This document shows, one piece after another, positions 42,506-51,514 of a stretch of 64,000 nucleotides of DNA (position 1 is its first letter; each line of letters begins with the position of its first letter). The stretch is taken from contig NZ_FMUJ01000009.1 in the NCBI RefSeq assembly GCF_900100965.1, forward strand, positions 62,001-126,000, written 5' to 3'. The notes below the pieces were generated by a model. The model had not been told where the DNA came from, searched no databases, and saw nothing but the letters and a program-made list of their open reading frames with translations. Made by a program: the position numbers and the translations under genes. The stretch is from Variovorax sp. EL159. GTDB taxonomy: Bacteria; Pseudomonadota; Gammaproteobacteria; Burkholderiales; Burkholderiaceae_C.

Positions 42506-43492
42506 ATGAAACACACCCGCCGCCATGCCATCGCCGCCGCCATTTCCATGGCGGCCGCTTGCGCCACCGGACTCGCCTGGGCCGACGCCTATCCGAGCAA
42601 GCCGATCACGCTGGTCGTCGCCTATCCGGCCGGTGGCGACACCGACGCGCTGGCGCGGCTCTTCGCCGAAAAGCTGGCGACGCGCATGGGCCAGCCCGTG
42701 GTGGTCGACAACCGACCCGGCGCCAGCGGCATCATCGGCAGCGCCTACGTGTCGAAGGCAGCGCCCGATGGCTACACGCTGCTGCTTGCGCCCAGCACTT
42801 TCTCGATCGCGCAGCTGGTGCTCAAGACCAATGGCGCCTCGGCCTATGACGTGCTCAACGGCTTCACGCCGATCGTGCAGACGGGCAGCCAGCCGCTGTT
42901 CCTGGTGGCGAGTGCCGGCAGCGGCTTCACCAGCCTGAAGGACGCCGTCGCCGCCGGCAAGGGCGCAGGCAAGTCGCTGTCGTATGCCAGCCCGGGCAGC
43001 GGCTCGCCGATGCACATCCTGGGCGAGATGTTCGCCCGCGCCTCGGGCACCAACCTCGCGCACGTGCCGTACAAGGGCGTCGCGCCCGCCGTCAACGACG
43101 TGCTGGGCGGTCATGTGCCGGTGACCTTCATCACGCTCGGCCCGGTGGCGCCTTACTTCGCCAACGGCAAGCTGCTGCCGCTGGCCGTGGCCTCGCGCGA
43201 GCGTTCGCCGCTCGCGCCCAAGGTGCCGACGCTGGCCGAGCTGGGCTACAAGGACGTCGAGGTCACGGCCTGGAACGGCCTCTGGGGCCCGCGCCACCTG
43301 TCGCCCGAGATCGTGAAGACGCTCAACGGCCACTTCAACGAAATCCTCAAGATGCCCGAGATCGTCGCGCGCATGGCGGTGCTCGGCACCGCGCCCGTGG
43401 GCGGCGACGCCGACGTGCTCGGCAAGATCAACGCCGCCGACTTCACGCGCTTCGGCAAGGTCATCAAGGAACTCGGCATCCAGGCCGACTGA
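42506..43492 (+). CDS. Bug family (TctC-type) substrate-binding protein 1
   Basis: 328 residues from ATG 42506. Signal peptide ('HAIAAAISMAAACATGLAWA'), then the Bug fold: 'YPSKPITLVVAYPAGGDTDA', 'RPGASGIIGSAYVSKAAPDG', 'LSYASPGSGSPMHILGEMFA', 'HVPYKGVAPAVNDVLGGHVP'. Periplasmic receptors for organic acids, feeding tripartite tricarboxylate transporters or acting as sensors. No tctAB membrane genes are in the cluster, so it either shares distant ones or works with the MFS permease. First gene of the 17-gene run. A GTG 30 bp upstream is an alternative start. Confidence 0.92.
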   Translation: MKHTRRHAIAAAISMAAACATGLAWADAYPSKPITLVVAYPAGGDTDALARLFAEKLATRMGQPVVVDNRPGASGIIGSAYVSKAAPDGYTLLLAPSTFSIAQLVLKTNGASAYDVLNGFTPIVQTGSQPLFLVASAGSGFTSLKDAVAAGKGAGKSLSYASPGSGSPMHILGEMFARASGTNLAHVPYKGVAPAVNDVLGGHVPVTFITLGPVAPYFANGKLLPLAVASRERSPLAPKVPTLAELGYKDVEVTAWNGLWGPRHLSPEIVKTLNGHFNEILKMPEIVARMAVLGTAPVGGDADVLGKINAADFTRFGKVIKELGIQAD

Positions 43493-43504
43493 GACTGAAC
43501 ACCC

Positions 43505-44320
43505 ATGTCCGAACTCAAAGCCATTCCCGATCCTTCGAGCCTGCAGTCGCTGCTCGCCGAACTGCCCGCCAACCTGCTGGCCGGCCGCCGCGTCCTCGTG
43601 ACCGGTGGCGCGCGCGGCCTGGGCCTTGCGTTCGCGCAGTGCATCGCCGCGGCGGGCGCCAGCGTGGTGCTGGCCGACATCCTCGGCGAGCTGGCCGAGA
43701 CCGAGGCCAAGGCGCTGCGCGAAGGCGGCCACAAGGCGCATGCGCTGACCGTCGACCTGGCGGACCCCGCGTCCATCGACGCTTGCGCCGCCGAAGCGAT
43801 CCGCCTGCTCGGCGGCCTCGATGGCCTCGTCAACAACGCCGCCATCACCAACTCGGGCGGCCGCGATGCGCACCAACTCGACATCGACACGTGGGACCGC
43901 GTGATGAACGTCAACGTGCGCGGCAGCTGGCTCATGGGCCGCGCCTGCCGACCGGCACTTGCGGCAAGCGGCCGTGGCGCGGTCGTCAACCTCGCTTCCG
44001 ACACCGCGCTGTGGGGCGCGCCCAACCTGCTGGCCTATGCGTCGAGCAAGGGCGCCGTCGTTTCCATGACGCGCTCGCTGGCGCGCGAATGGGGCGGCGA
44101 CCACATCACCGTCAATGCCGTGGCACCGGGCCTCACGCTGGTCGAGGCCACCGAGTACGTGCCGATGGCGCGCCACCAGAAATACCTCGAAGGCCGCGCC
44201 ATTCCGCGCGAGCAGCAGGCCGCCGACGTGTGCGGTGCTGCGCTGTACCTGCTTTCCGGCCTCGCACGCTTCGTGACGGGCCAGCTGCTGGCCGTCAACG
44301 GCGGCTTTGTCATGCACTGA
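43505..44320 (+). CDS. Short-chain dehydrogenase/reductase 1
   Basis: 271 residues. Classical SDR: cofactor motif 'RRVLVTGGARGLGLAFAQCI' (TGxxxGLG), 'LVNNAAITNSGG' (NNA), catalytic Ser in 'NLASDTALWGAPNLLAYASS' with Tyr-x3-Lys (YASSK), and C-terminal 'ITVNAVAPGLTLVEATEYVP'. An Asp after the second strand ('VLADILGEL') favours NAD over NADP. It has an unusual 20-residue N-terminal extension. Probably oxidises a dihydrodiol or hydroxy intermediate of the pathway; exact substrate unknown. 12 bp after the Bug gene. Confidence 0.9.
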   Translation: MSELKAIPDPSSLQSLLAELPANLLAGRRVLVTGGARGLGLAFAQCIAAAGASVVLADILGELAETEAKALREGGHKAHALTVDLADPASIDACAAEAIRLLGGLDGLVNNAAITNSGGRDAHQLDIDTWDRVMNVNVRGSWLMGRACRPALAASGRGAVVNLASDTALWGAPNLLAYASSKGAVVSMTRSLAREWGGDHITVNAVAPGLTLVEATEYVPMARHQKYLEGRAIPREQQAADVCGAALYLLSGLARFVTGQLLAVNGGFVMH

Positions 44321-44350
44321 ACGAATTTTTCCGACGAAGGAGTGACCCCC

Positions 44351-44899
44351 ATGAGCGATTTGTCCGAACAGCAGAAGATCAACGATGCGGCTGGCACCAC
44401 GCTGGCGCAGCCCGAAGGCAGCAGCCTTGCCGAGTGGATGAACACCCGCATCGCGCGCTACGAAACCCGCAAGTACGACTGGGACGCGCTGAAGTTCCAG
44501 GCCGACTTCGACCCCAAGTTCCGCCGCGCGCAGATGCGCTACGTGGGCACCGGCGGCACCGGCGTGGCGAAAGACGTCAACACCGTGCCCGCCGAGCACT
44601 TCACTTTCTCGACCATGGTGATCCCGGCCGGCCACGAAGGCCCGCCGCACTTGCACACCGACGTGGAAGAAGTGTTCTTCCTGATCCGCGGCAAGCTGAA
44701 GGTCGTGATCGAGAAAGACGGCGAGCGCTTCGAAACCATCATGACCGACCGCGACCTCATCTCGGTGCCGCCGGGCGTGTACCGGGAAGAGATCAACATC
44801 GGCGACGAAGACGCGCTGATGTGCGTGATGCTCGGCGCCAAGAAGCCGGTGACGCCGACCTATCCGGCCGATCACCCGCTCGCCAAGATCAAGCGCTGA
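44351..44899 (+). CDS. Cupin domain protein
   Basis: 182 residues from ATG 44351, 9 nt after AAGGAG. Single cupin with motif 1 'AGHEGPPHLHTDVEEVFFLI' (two His and a Glu as metal ligands) and 'RGKLKVVIEKDGERFETIMT'; motif 2 is 'VPPGVYREEINIGDEDALMC' with the usual His replaced by Tyr. Small cupins can be ring-opening dioxygenases, isomerases or decarboxylases. Here it probably acts on a pathway intermediate. Metal binding is likely but with an incomplete ligand set. Confidence 0.85.
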   Translation: MSDLSEQQKINDAAGTTLAQPEGSSLAEWMNTRIARYETRKYDWDALKFQADFDPKFRRAQMRYVGTGGTGVAKDVNTVPAEHFTFSTMVIPAGHEGPPHLHTDVEEVFFLIRGKLKVVIEKDGERFETIMTDRDLISVPPGVYREEINIGDEDALMCVMLGAKKPVTPTYPADHPLAKIKR

Positions 44900-44906
44900 G
44901 CACGGC

Positions 44907-45779
44907 ATGAGCGACGCGATGGCCACCGACGCACAGGCGCTGCCCGCTTCCGAGCTGGCATTGCTCGACGCACTCTTTCCGGCGCGCTCGGTGCCGGTCG
45001 GCGGCGGCGCCGTGGTGTCGGTGCGCGAGCGCGGCACGGGCCCGGCCATCGTGTGCCTGCACGGCATCGGCTCGGGCGCGGCCTCGTGGCTCAACGTCGC
45101 GCTGCTGCTCGCACCGCAGGCCCGCCTGATCGCGTGGGATGCACCGGGCTATGGTGCATCGACGCCGCTCGCGTCCACCACGCCAAGTGCGGCCGACTAC
45201 GCCGGGCGGCTGCATGCCCTGCTCGATGCGCTCGACGTGCGATCGTGCGTGCTCGTCGGCCATTCGCTCGGCGCGCTCACCGCCGGCGCTGTCGCGCGCA
45301 GAGGCTCGGCTTTGGCTTCGCGCATCCGCCGCCTCGTGCTGATCAGCCCAGCCGCGGGCTACGGTGCCGCGTCGCGCGCCGAAGCCCGCGCCAAGGTGCA
45401 TGCCGAGCGGCTTGCCACGCTCGACGAACTGGGCATCGCCGGCATGGCCGCGAAGCGCTCGGGCCGTCTCGTGTCCGACGGCGCCAGCGAACTCGCGCGC
45501 CAATGGGTGCGCTGGAACATGGCGCGCCTGAACGACGGCGGCTATCGCCAGGCCGTCGAGCTGCTGTGCAACGGCGACCTGCTGGCCGACCTGCCGCCCG
45601 CCATGCCGGTGCGCGTGGCCTGTGGCACGCTCGATGTCGTCACCACGCCAGAGGCCTGCACCCAGGTCGCGCAACGCTGCGGGGTGGCGCTCGAACCCAT
45701 CGAAGGCGCGGGTCACGCCAGCTACGTGGAACAGCCGCAGGCCGTTGCCGCGCTGCTGCGCGAAACGCTCGCCGCCTGA
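44907..45779 (+). CDS. Alpha/beta hydrolase (MhpC-like)
   Basis: 290 residues. 'AIVCLHGIGSGAASWLNVAL' gives the oxyanion-hole HGxG, 'AWDAPGYGAST' the strand after it, 'CVLVGHSLGALTAGAVARRG' the nucleophile Ser, and 'IEGAGHASYVEQPQAVAALL' the catalytic His. The pattern resembles C-C bond hydrolases of meta-cleavage pathways and enol-lactone hydrolases. Given the extradiol-type VOC protein in the same run, hydrolysis of a ring-cleavage product is a sensible guess. 7 bp after the cupin gene. Confidence 0.9.
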   Translation: MSDAMATDAQALPASELALLDALFPARSVPVGGGAVVSVRERGTGPAIVCLHGIGSGAASWLNVALLLAPQARLIAWDAPGYGASTPLASTTPSAADYAGRLHALLDALDVRSCVLVGHSLGALTAGAVARRGSALASRIRRLVLISPAAGYGAASRAEARAKVHAERLATLDELGIAGMAAKRSGRLVSDGASELARQWVRWNMARLNDGGYRQAVELLCNGDLLADLPPAMPVRVACGTLDVVTTPEACTQVAQRCGVALEPIEGAGHASYVEQPQAVAALLRETLAA

Positions 45780-45818
45780 CCGGGTACCCGGAACAACCAA
45801 CACCAACAACCAACGACC

Positions 45819-46652
45819 ATGGCCAACGACAACGAAGTGATGGAAGAGGGCGCCGACCGCTACAACGTGCCCGCGCTCGAACGCGGCCTGCGCGTGCTGT
45901 GCGAGTTCAGCCGCGAAAGCCGCACGCTCTCCGCGCCCGAGCTGGCGCGCCGCTTCGACCTGCCGCGCTCGACCGTGTTCCGCCTGCTCACCACGCTGGA
46001 GAACATGGGCTTTCTGGAACGCGCCGAAGGCGGCCGCGACTACCGGCTCGGCCTTGCGGTGCTGCGCCTGGGCTTCGAGTACCTCGCGTCGCTCGAACTC
46101 ACGCAACTCGGTACGCCGCTGCTCAACCGCCTGTGCGACGAGCTGCGCACGCCCTGCAATCTCGTGGTGCGCGACGGCCGCTCGATCGTCTACGTCGCCA
46201 AGGTCGCACCGCCCACGCCGTTCGCCAGCTCGGTCACCGTGGGCACGCGCCTGCCGGCCCACGCTACGGTGCTGGGCCGCGTGCTGCTCGAAGACCTCAC
46301 GCTGCCGCAGCTGCGCGCGCTCTACCCCGAAGACAAGCTCGAGACCTTCTCGCCGAGCACGCCCAAGACCGTGAACGAACTCTTCGACATGGTGCAGGCC
46401 GACCGTTCGCGTGGCTATGTGCTGGGCGAAGGCTTCTTCGAGTCGAACATCTCCAGCATCGCAGCACCGGTGCGCGACCACAGCGGCCACATCGTGGCGG
46501 CACTGGGCGCAACCATCACCTCGGGCCACATCGAAGAAAACCGCATGGACGAGATGGTGCTGCGCGTGCGCAGCACGGCCGAAGAAATCTCGGGCCTGCT
46601 GAACTATTCGCCTGCACGCGCCAGCAAGGTGGTGCCGCTTCGCAGCGCCTGA
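45819..46652 (+). CDS. IclR family transcriptional regulator
   Basis: 277 residues. N-terminal winged HTH ('ALERGLRVLCEFSRESRTLS', 'APELARRFDLPRSTVFRLLT') and C-terminal effector domain ('RDGRSIVYVAKVAPPTPFAS', 'VTVGTRLPAHATVLGRVLLE', 'SNISSIAAPVRDHSGHIVAA'). IclR-type proteins such as PcaR, PobR and MhpR control aromatic catabolism. Encoded inside the run on the same strand, so it probably senses a pathway compound and controls the whole cluster. Cytoplasmic dimer or tetramer. Confidence 0.95.
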   Translation: MANDNEVMEEGADRYNVPALERGLRVLCEFSRESRTLSAPELARRFDLPRSTVFRLLTTLENMGFLERAEGGRDYRLGLAVLRLGFEYLASLELTQLGTPLLNRLCDELRTPCNLVVRDGRSIVYVAKVAPPTPFASSVTVGTRLPAHATVLGRVLLEDLTLPQLRALYPEDKLETFSPSTPKTVNELFDMVQADRSRGYVLGEGFFESNISSIAAPVRDHSGHIVAALGATITSGHIEENRMDEMVLRVRSTAEEISGLLNYSPARASKVVPLRSA

Positions 46653-46656
46653 AGTC

Positions 46657-47493
46657 ATGACGATGCACGCACCTTCTTCCTTCTTTGCCGCCGACGCGCT
46701 GGCCGGCCGCGTGGCCGTGGTCACGGGCGGTTCGTCGGGCATTGGCCTGGCCACCGTCGAGCTGCTGCTCGGCTGCGGCGCTGCCGTTGCACTGTGCGGC
46801 CGCAATGCCGAACGGCTGGACGACGCCGTGTCGGACCTGAGCGCGCGGCATCCCGGTGCGAAGCTCTTCGCACAGCCTTGCGACGTGCTCGACGGCGCAT
46901 CGGTCAGGGCCTTCGCGGCCGCCAGCGAGGCCGCGCTCGGCCCGGCCTCGATGCTCGTCAACAACGCAGGGCAGGGCCGCGTCTCGACCTTCGCCAACAC
47001 CGACGACGCAGCCTGGACCGAAGAGCTGAACCTGAAGTTCTTCTCCGTCATCAACCCCACGCGTGCCTTCCTGCCGCAGCTCGCGGCGCAACGCGCGGCG
47101 CTGGGCGATGCCGCCATCGTCTGCGCCAACTCGCTGCTGGCGCGCCAGCCCGAGCCGCACATGGTCGCCACCTCGGCCGCACGCGCGGGCCTGTTGAACC
47201 TCGTGCGTTCGATGGCCACCGAGTTCGCGCCGCAGGGCGTGCGCGTCAACGGCATCCTGATCGGGCTGGTCGAGTCGGGCCAGTGGCGCCGCCGCTTCGA
47301 GGCGCGCGAAGACAAGTCGCAGGACTGGTCCGCCTGGAGCGGCCAGCTCGCGCAGAACAAACACATCCCGCTGGGTCGCCTGGGGCTTCCGACCGAAGCC
47401 GCGCGCGCGATCCTTTTCCTCGCTTCGCCCCTCGCGTCCTACACGACGGGCAGTCACATCGATATCTCCGGAGGCCTGTCGCGCCATGCATGA
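46657..47493 (+). CDS. Short-chain dehydrogenase/reductase 2
   Basis: 278 residues. 'GRVAVVTGGSSGIGLATVEL' (TGxxxGIG), 'MLVNNAGQGRVSTFANTDDA', a shifted active-site region 'IVCANSLLARQPEPHMVATS' where the usual YxxxK Tyr is replaced (H-M-V-A-T-S-A-A-R), and C-terminal 'TGSHIDISGGL'. Cofactor binding looks intact, but the missing Tyr suggests altered or lost catalysis, as in SDRs with an atypical active site. Overlaps the ThDP gene by 8 bp. Confidence 0.88.
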   Translation: MTMHAPSSFFAADALAGRVAVVTGGSSGIGLATVELLLGCGAAVALCGRNAERLDDAVSDLSARHPGAKLFAQPCDVLDGASVRAFAAASEAALGPASMLVNNAGQGRVSTFANTDDAAWTEELNLKFFSVINPTRAFLPQLAAQRAALGDAAIVCANSLLARQPEPHMVATSAARAGLLNLVRSMATEFAPQGVRVNGILIGLVESGQWRRRFEAREDKSQDWSAWSGQLAQNKHIPLGRLGLPTEAARAILFLASPLASYTTGSHIDISGGLSRHA

Positions 47494-49189
47494 ACCCACG
47501 AACAACAACACGGTCACGGTCGGCGCGGTCGTCGCGGCCTTTCTCGAGCAGTGCGGCGTCAAGGCGGCGTTCGGCGTGATCTCGATCCACAACATGCCGA
47601 TCCTCGATGCATTCGCGCAGCGCGGCATGGTGCGCTTCATCTCCTCGCGCGGCGAGGCGGGCGCGGGCAACATGGCCGACGCCTATGCGCGCTCCACCGC
47701 CAGCCTGGGCGTGTGCATCACCAGCACCGGCCCGGCGGCGGGCAACATCGCGGGCAGCCTGGTCGAGGCCTTGACCGCCGGCGCACCGCTGCTGCACATC
47801 ACCGGACAGATCGAGACGCCGTACCTGGACAAGGGCATGTCGTACATCCACGAGGCACCCGACCAGCTGACGATGCTCAAGGCGGTGTCGAAGGCGGCGC
47901 TGCGCGTGCGCAGCGTGGAGACGGCGCTCGGCACGCTCAAGCGCGCGGTGCAGCTCGCGCTGACGGCCCCCACGGGCCCGGTGAGCGTGGAGATTCCGAT
48001 CGACATCCAGTCGGCGCTCATGACGATGCCCGCCGACCTGTCGCCGCTGCTCATCGAGCGGCCCGTGCCATCGGCCGCCGCGCTCGACGCGCTCGCCGCG
48101 CGCCTGGTGACTGCCAAGCGCCCGCTGTTGTGGATCGGCGGCGGCGCACGCCACGCCCGCAGTGCGATCCAGCGCCTGCAGAAGCTCGGCTTCGGCGTGG
48201 TCACCACCACGCAGGGCCGCGGCACCGTGCCCGAAGACGATGCGGGCTCGCTTGGCGCCTACAACATCCAGAAGCCGGTCGAGGCCTTCTATCAGACCTG
48301 CGACGCGATGCTGGTGGTGGGCTCGCGCCTGCGCGGCAACGAAACGCTCAAGTACGAACTGAAGCTGCCGCGTCCGCTGTATCGCATCGACGCCGATGCT
48401 GCCGTTGAAGGCCGCTGCTACGCCTCCGAAGCGTTCGTCTGCGGCGACTCGGCACTCGCGCTCGAAGGCCTTGCCGATCGCCTCGAGGCAATGGGCTACC
48501 GCGCCGACGCGCAACTGCTGGTCGACTTGCGTGCCGCGCACGACCAGGCCGTGGCAACGCTGCGCGACGGCCTCGGCCCGTACGCCGAACTCGTGCGCCG
48601 CATCCAGTCGGCGGCGGGCCGCAATTTCAACTGGGTGCGCGACGTCACCGTCTCCAACAGCACCTGGGGCAACCGCGAGCTGCGCATCTTCGAGCCCAGC
48701 GCCGGCGTGCATGCCACGGGCGGCGGCATCGGGCAGGGCATGCCGATGGCGATCGGTGCGGCCATCGGCGCGGCGGTCACCGGCTCGGGCCGCAAGACCT
48801 TCTGCCTGGCCGGCGACGGCGGCTTCATCCTGAACCTGGGCGAGCTGGCCTGCATGGTGCAGGAGAAGGCGCCCATGGTGATCGTGCTGATGAACGACAA
48901 GAGCTATGGCGTCATCAAGAACATCCAGGACGCGCAGTACGGCGGCCGCCAGTGCTACGCCGAGCTGCACACGCCCGACTACGACCTGCTGTGCAAGTCG
49001 ATCGCGCTGCCCCACGCTTGCGTGAAAGACCTGGCCGACCTGCCGACGCGGCTGGGCGAGGCACTGTCCACCGACGGCCCGTTCCTGCTGGAGATCGACA
49101 TGCTCTCCATCGGTGGCTTCAAGACCAGCTTCGCCGGCCCGCCGACCAACACGGTCACGCAGATCCCCGCGCTCGGCACGGCCAAGTGA
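47486..49189 (+). CDS. Thiamine pyrophosphate-dependent enzyme of the catabolic cluster
   Basis: 567 residues. PYR domain with catalytic Glu in 'SSRGEAGAGNMADAYARSTA', middle domain 'RPLLWIGGGARHARSAIQRL', and PP domain 'GDGGFILNLGELACMVQEKA' followed by 'LMNDKSYGVIKN'. Related to benzoylformate decarboxylase, acetolactate synthase and similar enzymes. It probably decarboxylates a 2-oxo acid to an aldehyde that the neighbouring aldehyde dehydrogenase oxidises. The ATG overlaps the SDR2 end. Substrate unknown. Confidence 0.9.
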   Translation: MHEPTNNNTVTVGAVVAAFLEQCGVKAAFGVISIHNMPILDAFAQRGMVRFISSRGEAGAGNMADAYARSTASLGVCITSTGPAAGNIAGSLVEALTAGAPLLHITGQIETPYLDKGMSYIHEAPDQLTMLKAVSKAALRVRSVETALGTLKRAVQLALTAPTGPVSVEIPIDIQSALMTMPADLSPLLIERPVPSAAALDALAARLVTAKRPLLWIGGGARHARSAIQRLQKLGFGVVTTTQGRGTVPEDDAGSLGAYNIQKPVEAFYQTCDAMLVVGSRLRGNETLKYELKLPRPLYRIDADAAVEGRCYASEAFVCGDSALALEGLADRLEAMGYRADAQLLVDLRAAHDQAVATLRDGLGPYAELVRRIQSAAGRNFNWVRDVTVSNSTWGNRELRIFEPSAGVHATGGGIGQGMPMAIGAAIGAAVTGSGRKTFCLAGDGGFILNLGELACMVQEKAPMVIVLMNDKSYGVIKNIQDAQYGGRQCYAELHTPDYDLLCKSIALPHACVKDLADLPTRLGEALSTDGPFLLEIDMLSIGGFKTSFAGPPTNTVTQIPALGTAK

Positions 49190-49209
49190 CAGCGCGCAAG
49201 GCCTCTTCC

Positions 49210-50007
49210 ATGACCGCCATCACACGCATCGCACTCGTCGGCTGCGGCGCCATCGGCACCGCGGTGCTCGAACTGCTCCGGGGCGATCCGGCCCTTCGGG
49301 TGACGGTCATCGTCGTGCCCGCCGAAGGCATCGCCGCGGCACAGCAGGCCGTGCCCGGCGCGCAGGTCCTGAGCACGGTGCCCGTTGCCGGCATCGACCT
49401 CGTGGTCGAGACGGCCGGCCACGCGGCCATCGAAGAGCACGTGCTGCCGGCACTCGCACGCGGCACGCCCTGCGTGGTTGCCTCGGTCGGCGCGCTGTCG
49501 GCCACAGGGCTTGCCGAAAAGCTCGAAGCCGCCGCCGTCGCGGGCCGCACGCAGGTGCAGCTGATCCCCGGCGCCATCGGCGGCATCGATGCGCTGGCCG
49601 CCGCCCGCATCGGCGGCCTGGGCAGCGTGCGCTACACCGGCCGCAAGCCGCCGAAGGCCTGGAAGGGCACGCCGGCCGAGCAGGGCCGCGACCTCGATGC
49701 GCTGGCGCATGAAGCCGTGATCTTCGAAGGCAGCGCGCGCGAAGCCGCCTTGCTGTACCCGAAGAACGCGAACGTCGCGGCCACCGTGTCGCTCGCGGGT
49801 CTCGGGCTCGACAAGACGCTGGTGCGCCTGATCGCCGACCCCGCCACCGCCGAGAACGTGCACACGGTCGAAGCCGAAGGCGCCTTCGGCAGCTTCGCGC
49901 TGACCATGCGCAACAAGCCGCTCGCGGCCAACCCCAAGACCTCTGCGCTCACCGTCTACAGCGCGGTGCGTGCTCTGCGCAACCGGGCCGCGGCCCTGGT
50001 CATCTGA
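49210..50007 (+). CDS. L-aspartate dehydrogenase-like protein (DUF108 family)
   Basis: 265 residues. Rossmann start 'RIALVGCGAIGTAVLELLRG', 'DLVVETAGHAAIEEHVLPAL', and the family's active-site region 'IPGAIGGIDALAAARIGGLG', 'YPKNANVAATVSLAGLGLDK' with 'AEGAFGSFALTMRNKPLAAN'. Bacterial members oxidise aspartate to iminoaspartate, supplying oxaloacetate and ammonia or NAD precursors. Within a catabolic run it could act on an amino- or imino-acid intermediate, hinting that the growth substrate contains nitrogen. ATG 49210 is preferred; GTG 49187 overlaps the preceding stop. Confidence 0.9.
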   Translation: MTAITRIALVGCGAIGTAVLELLRGDPALRVTVIVVPAEGIAAAQQAVPGAQVLSTVPVAGIDLVVETAGHAAIEEHVLPALARGTPCVVASVGALSATGLAEKLEAAAVAGRTQVQLIPGAIGGIDALAAARIGGLGSVRYTGRKPPKAWKGTPAEQGRDLDALAHEAVIFEGSAREAALLYPKNANVAATVSLAGLGLDKTLVRLIADPATAENVHTVEAEGAFGSFALTMRNKPLAANPKTSALTVYSAVRALRNRAAALVI

Positions 50008-50025
50008 GCTGCTTTCTTCACTACC

Positions 50026-51501
50026 ATGATTTCTTCTGAACTCCTTCCGATCTGCATTGCCGGCGAATGGCGCCTGGGCGGCGGCGATGTGTATGAAAGC
50101 CTGTACCCGGCCACGGGCGAGCCCATCGCACGTCTGAAAGCAGCAAGCCTTGCCGATGTCGAGGAAGCCATCACGCGCGCCGACCACGCCTTCCGCACCA
50201 GCGGCTGGGCGCAACGCCTGCCGCACGAACGCGCGGCCGTGCTGCATCGCGTGGCGCAGCTGATCCGCGAAGAAAGCGAATCGCTCGCGCAGAAGCAGCG
50301 CCTGGACAACGGCAAGCCCATCAACGAAACGCGCAACCTCGTGGCGAGCGCTGCGGGCACTTTCCAGTTCTTCGCCGCTGCGCTGGAGACGCTCGAAGAA
50401 ACCATCACCCCGTCGCGCGGTGCGTTCGTCACGATGAGCGTGCACGAGCCCATGGGCGTGGTCGCGGCCATCACGCCGTGGAACTCACCGATTGCGAGCG
50501 AAGCGCAAAAGCTCGCGCCCGCGCTGGCGGCCGGCAATGCAGTGGTCGTCAAGCCCGCTGAGGTCACGCCGCTCATGGCGCTGGAACTCGCGCGCATCTG
50601 CGAGAAGGCCGGCGTGCCCAAGGGCATCGTCAGCGTGCTGCCGGGCAAGGGCTCGGTGATCGGCGACGCGATCACCAAGCATCCGCTGGTCAAGCGCGTG
50701 TCGTTCACCGGTGGCACCACCACCGGCAAGCACATCGCCCACATCGCGGCCGACAAGATGATGCCGGTGTCGCTGGAGCTGGGCGGCAAGTCGCCGACCA
50801 TGGTGCTGGACGACGCCGACCTCGACCATGCGGTGAACGGCGTGCTCTACGGCATCTTCAGTTCGTCGGGCGAGTCGTGCATCGCGGGCTCGCGCCTGTT
50901 CGTGGCGCGCGGCATCTACGACGAGTTCCTCACGCGGCTGGCCGAAGGCGCCAACGCACTGCGCGTGGGCGACCCGGCTTCGGAGCAGACGCAGATGGGC
51001 CCGCTCATCACGGCCAAGCACCGCGAGGGCATCGAGCGCTATGTGGACCTCGGCGTGTCCGAAGGCGGCCGGATTCGCACGGGCGGCGTACGCCCGCGCG
51101 GCGACGGCTATGACCGTGGCTACTTCTACAAGCCGACCATCATCGAAGGCCTGGGCAACAGCGCACGCATCAGCCAGGAAGAGATTTTCGGCCCGGTGCT
51201 GGTCGCGATGCCTTTCGACGACGAAGCCTCGCTGATCGCGCAGGCCAACGACAGCGTGTACGCGCTGGCCGCCGGCATCTGGAGCCGCGACTTCAAGCGC
51301 GCCTGGAAGCTCGGCCGCGCGGTGCAGGCCGGCACGGTCTGGGTCAACACCTACAAGCAGTTCTCGGTCTCCACGCCCTTCGGCGGCTGGCGCGACAGCG
51401 GCCTGGGCCGCGAGAAGGGCCGCGAGGGCATCTTCCAGTACATGGAGCAAAAGAGCATGTACTGGGGCACGAATGAACAACCGCTCCCGTGGGCGAACTG
51501 A
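50026..51501 (+). CDS. Aldehyde dehydrogenase
   Basis: 491 residues. NAD(P)-binding 'ITPWNSPIASEAQKLAPALA', 'VSFTGGTTTGKHIAHIAADK', catalytic Glu in 'MPVSLELGGKSPTMVLDDAD', nucleophile Cys in 'FSSSGESCIAGSRLFVARGI', and 'EEIFGPVLVAMPFDDEASLI' all present. Full-length ALDH superfamily member similar to aromatic-aldehyde and hydroxymuconic-semialdehyde dehydrogenases. Likely oxidises an aldehyde formed by the ThDP enzyme or by ring cleavage. Confidence 0.95.
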   Translation: MISSELLPICIAGEWRLGGGDVYESLYPATGEPIARLKAASLADVEEAITRADHAFRTSGWAQRLPHERAAVLHRVAQLIREESESLAQKQRLDNGKPINETRNLVASAAGTFQFFAAALETLEETITPSRGAFVTMSVHEPMGVVAAITPWNSPIASEAQKLAPALAAGNAVVVKPAEVTPLMALELARICEKAGVPKGIVSVLPGKGSVIGDAITKHPLVKRVSFTGGTTTGKHIAHIAADKMMPVSLELGGKSPTMVLDDADLDHAVNGVLYGIFSSSGESCIAGSRLFVARGIYDEFLTRLAEGANALRVGDPASEQTQMGPLITAKHREGIERYVDLGVSEGGRIRTGGVRPRGDGYDRGYFYKPTIIEGLGNSARISQEEIFGPVLVAMPFDDEASLIAQANDSVYALAAGIWSRDFKRAWKLGRAVQAGTVWVNTYKQFSVSTPFGGWRDSGLGREKGREGIFQYMEQKSMYWGTNEQPLPWAN

Positions 51502-51514
51502 ACAGGACACCACC

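Noticed and set aside
42473..45094. An 873-codon minus-strand open frame over the start of the catabolic cluster
   Set aside because: Same explanation: shadow of the Bug, SDR and cupin genes.
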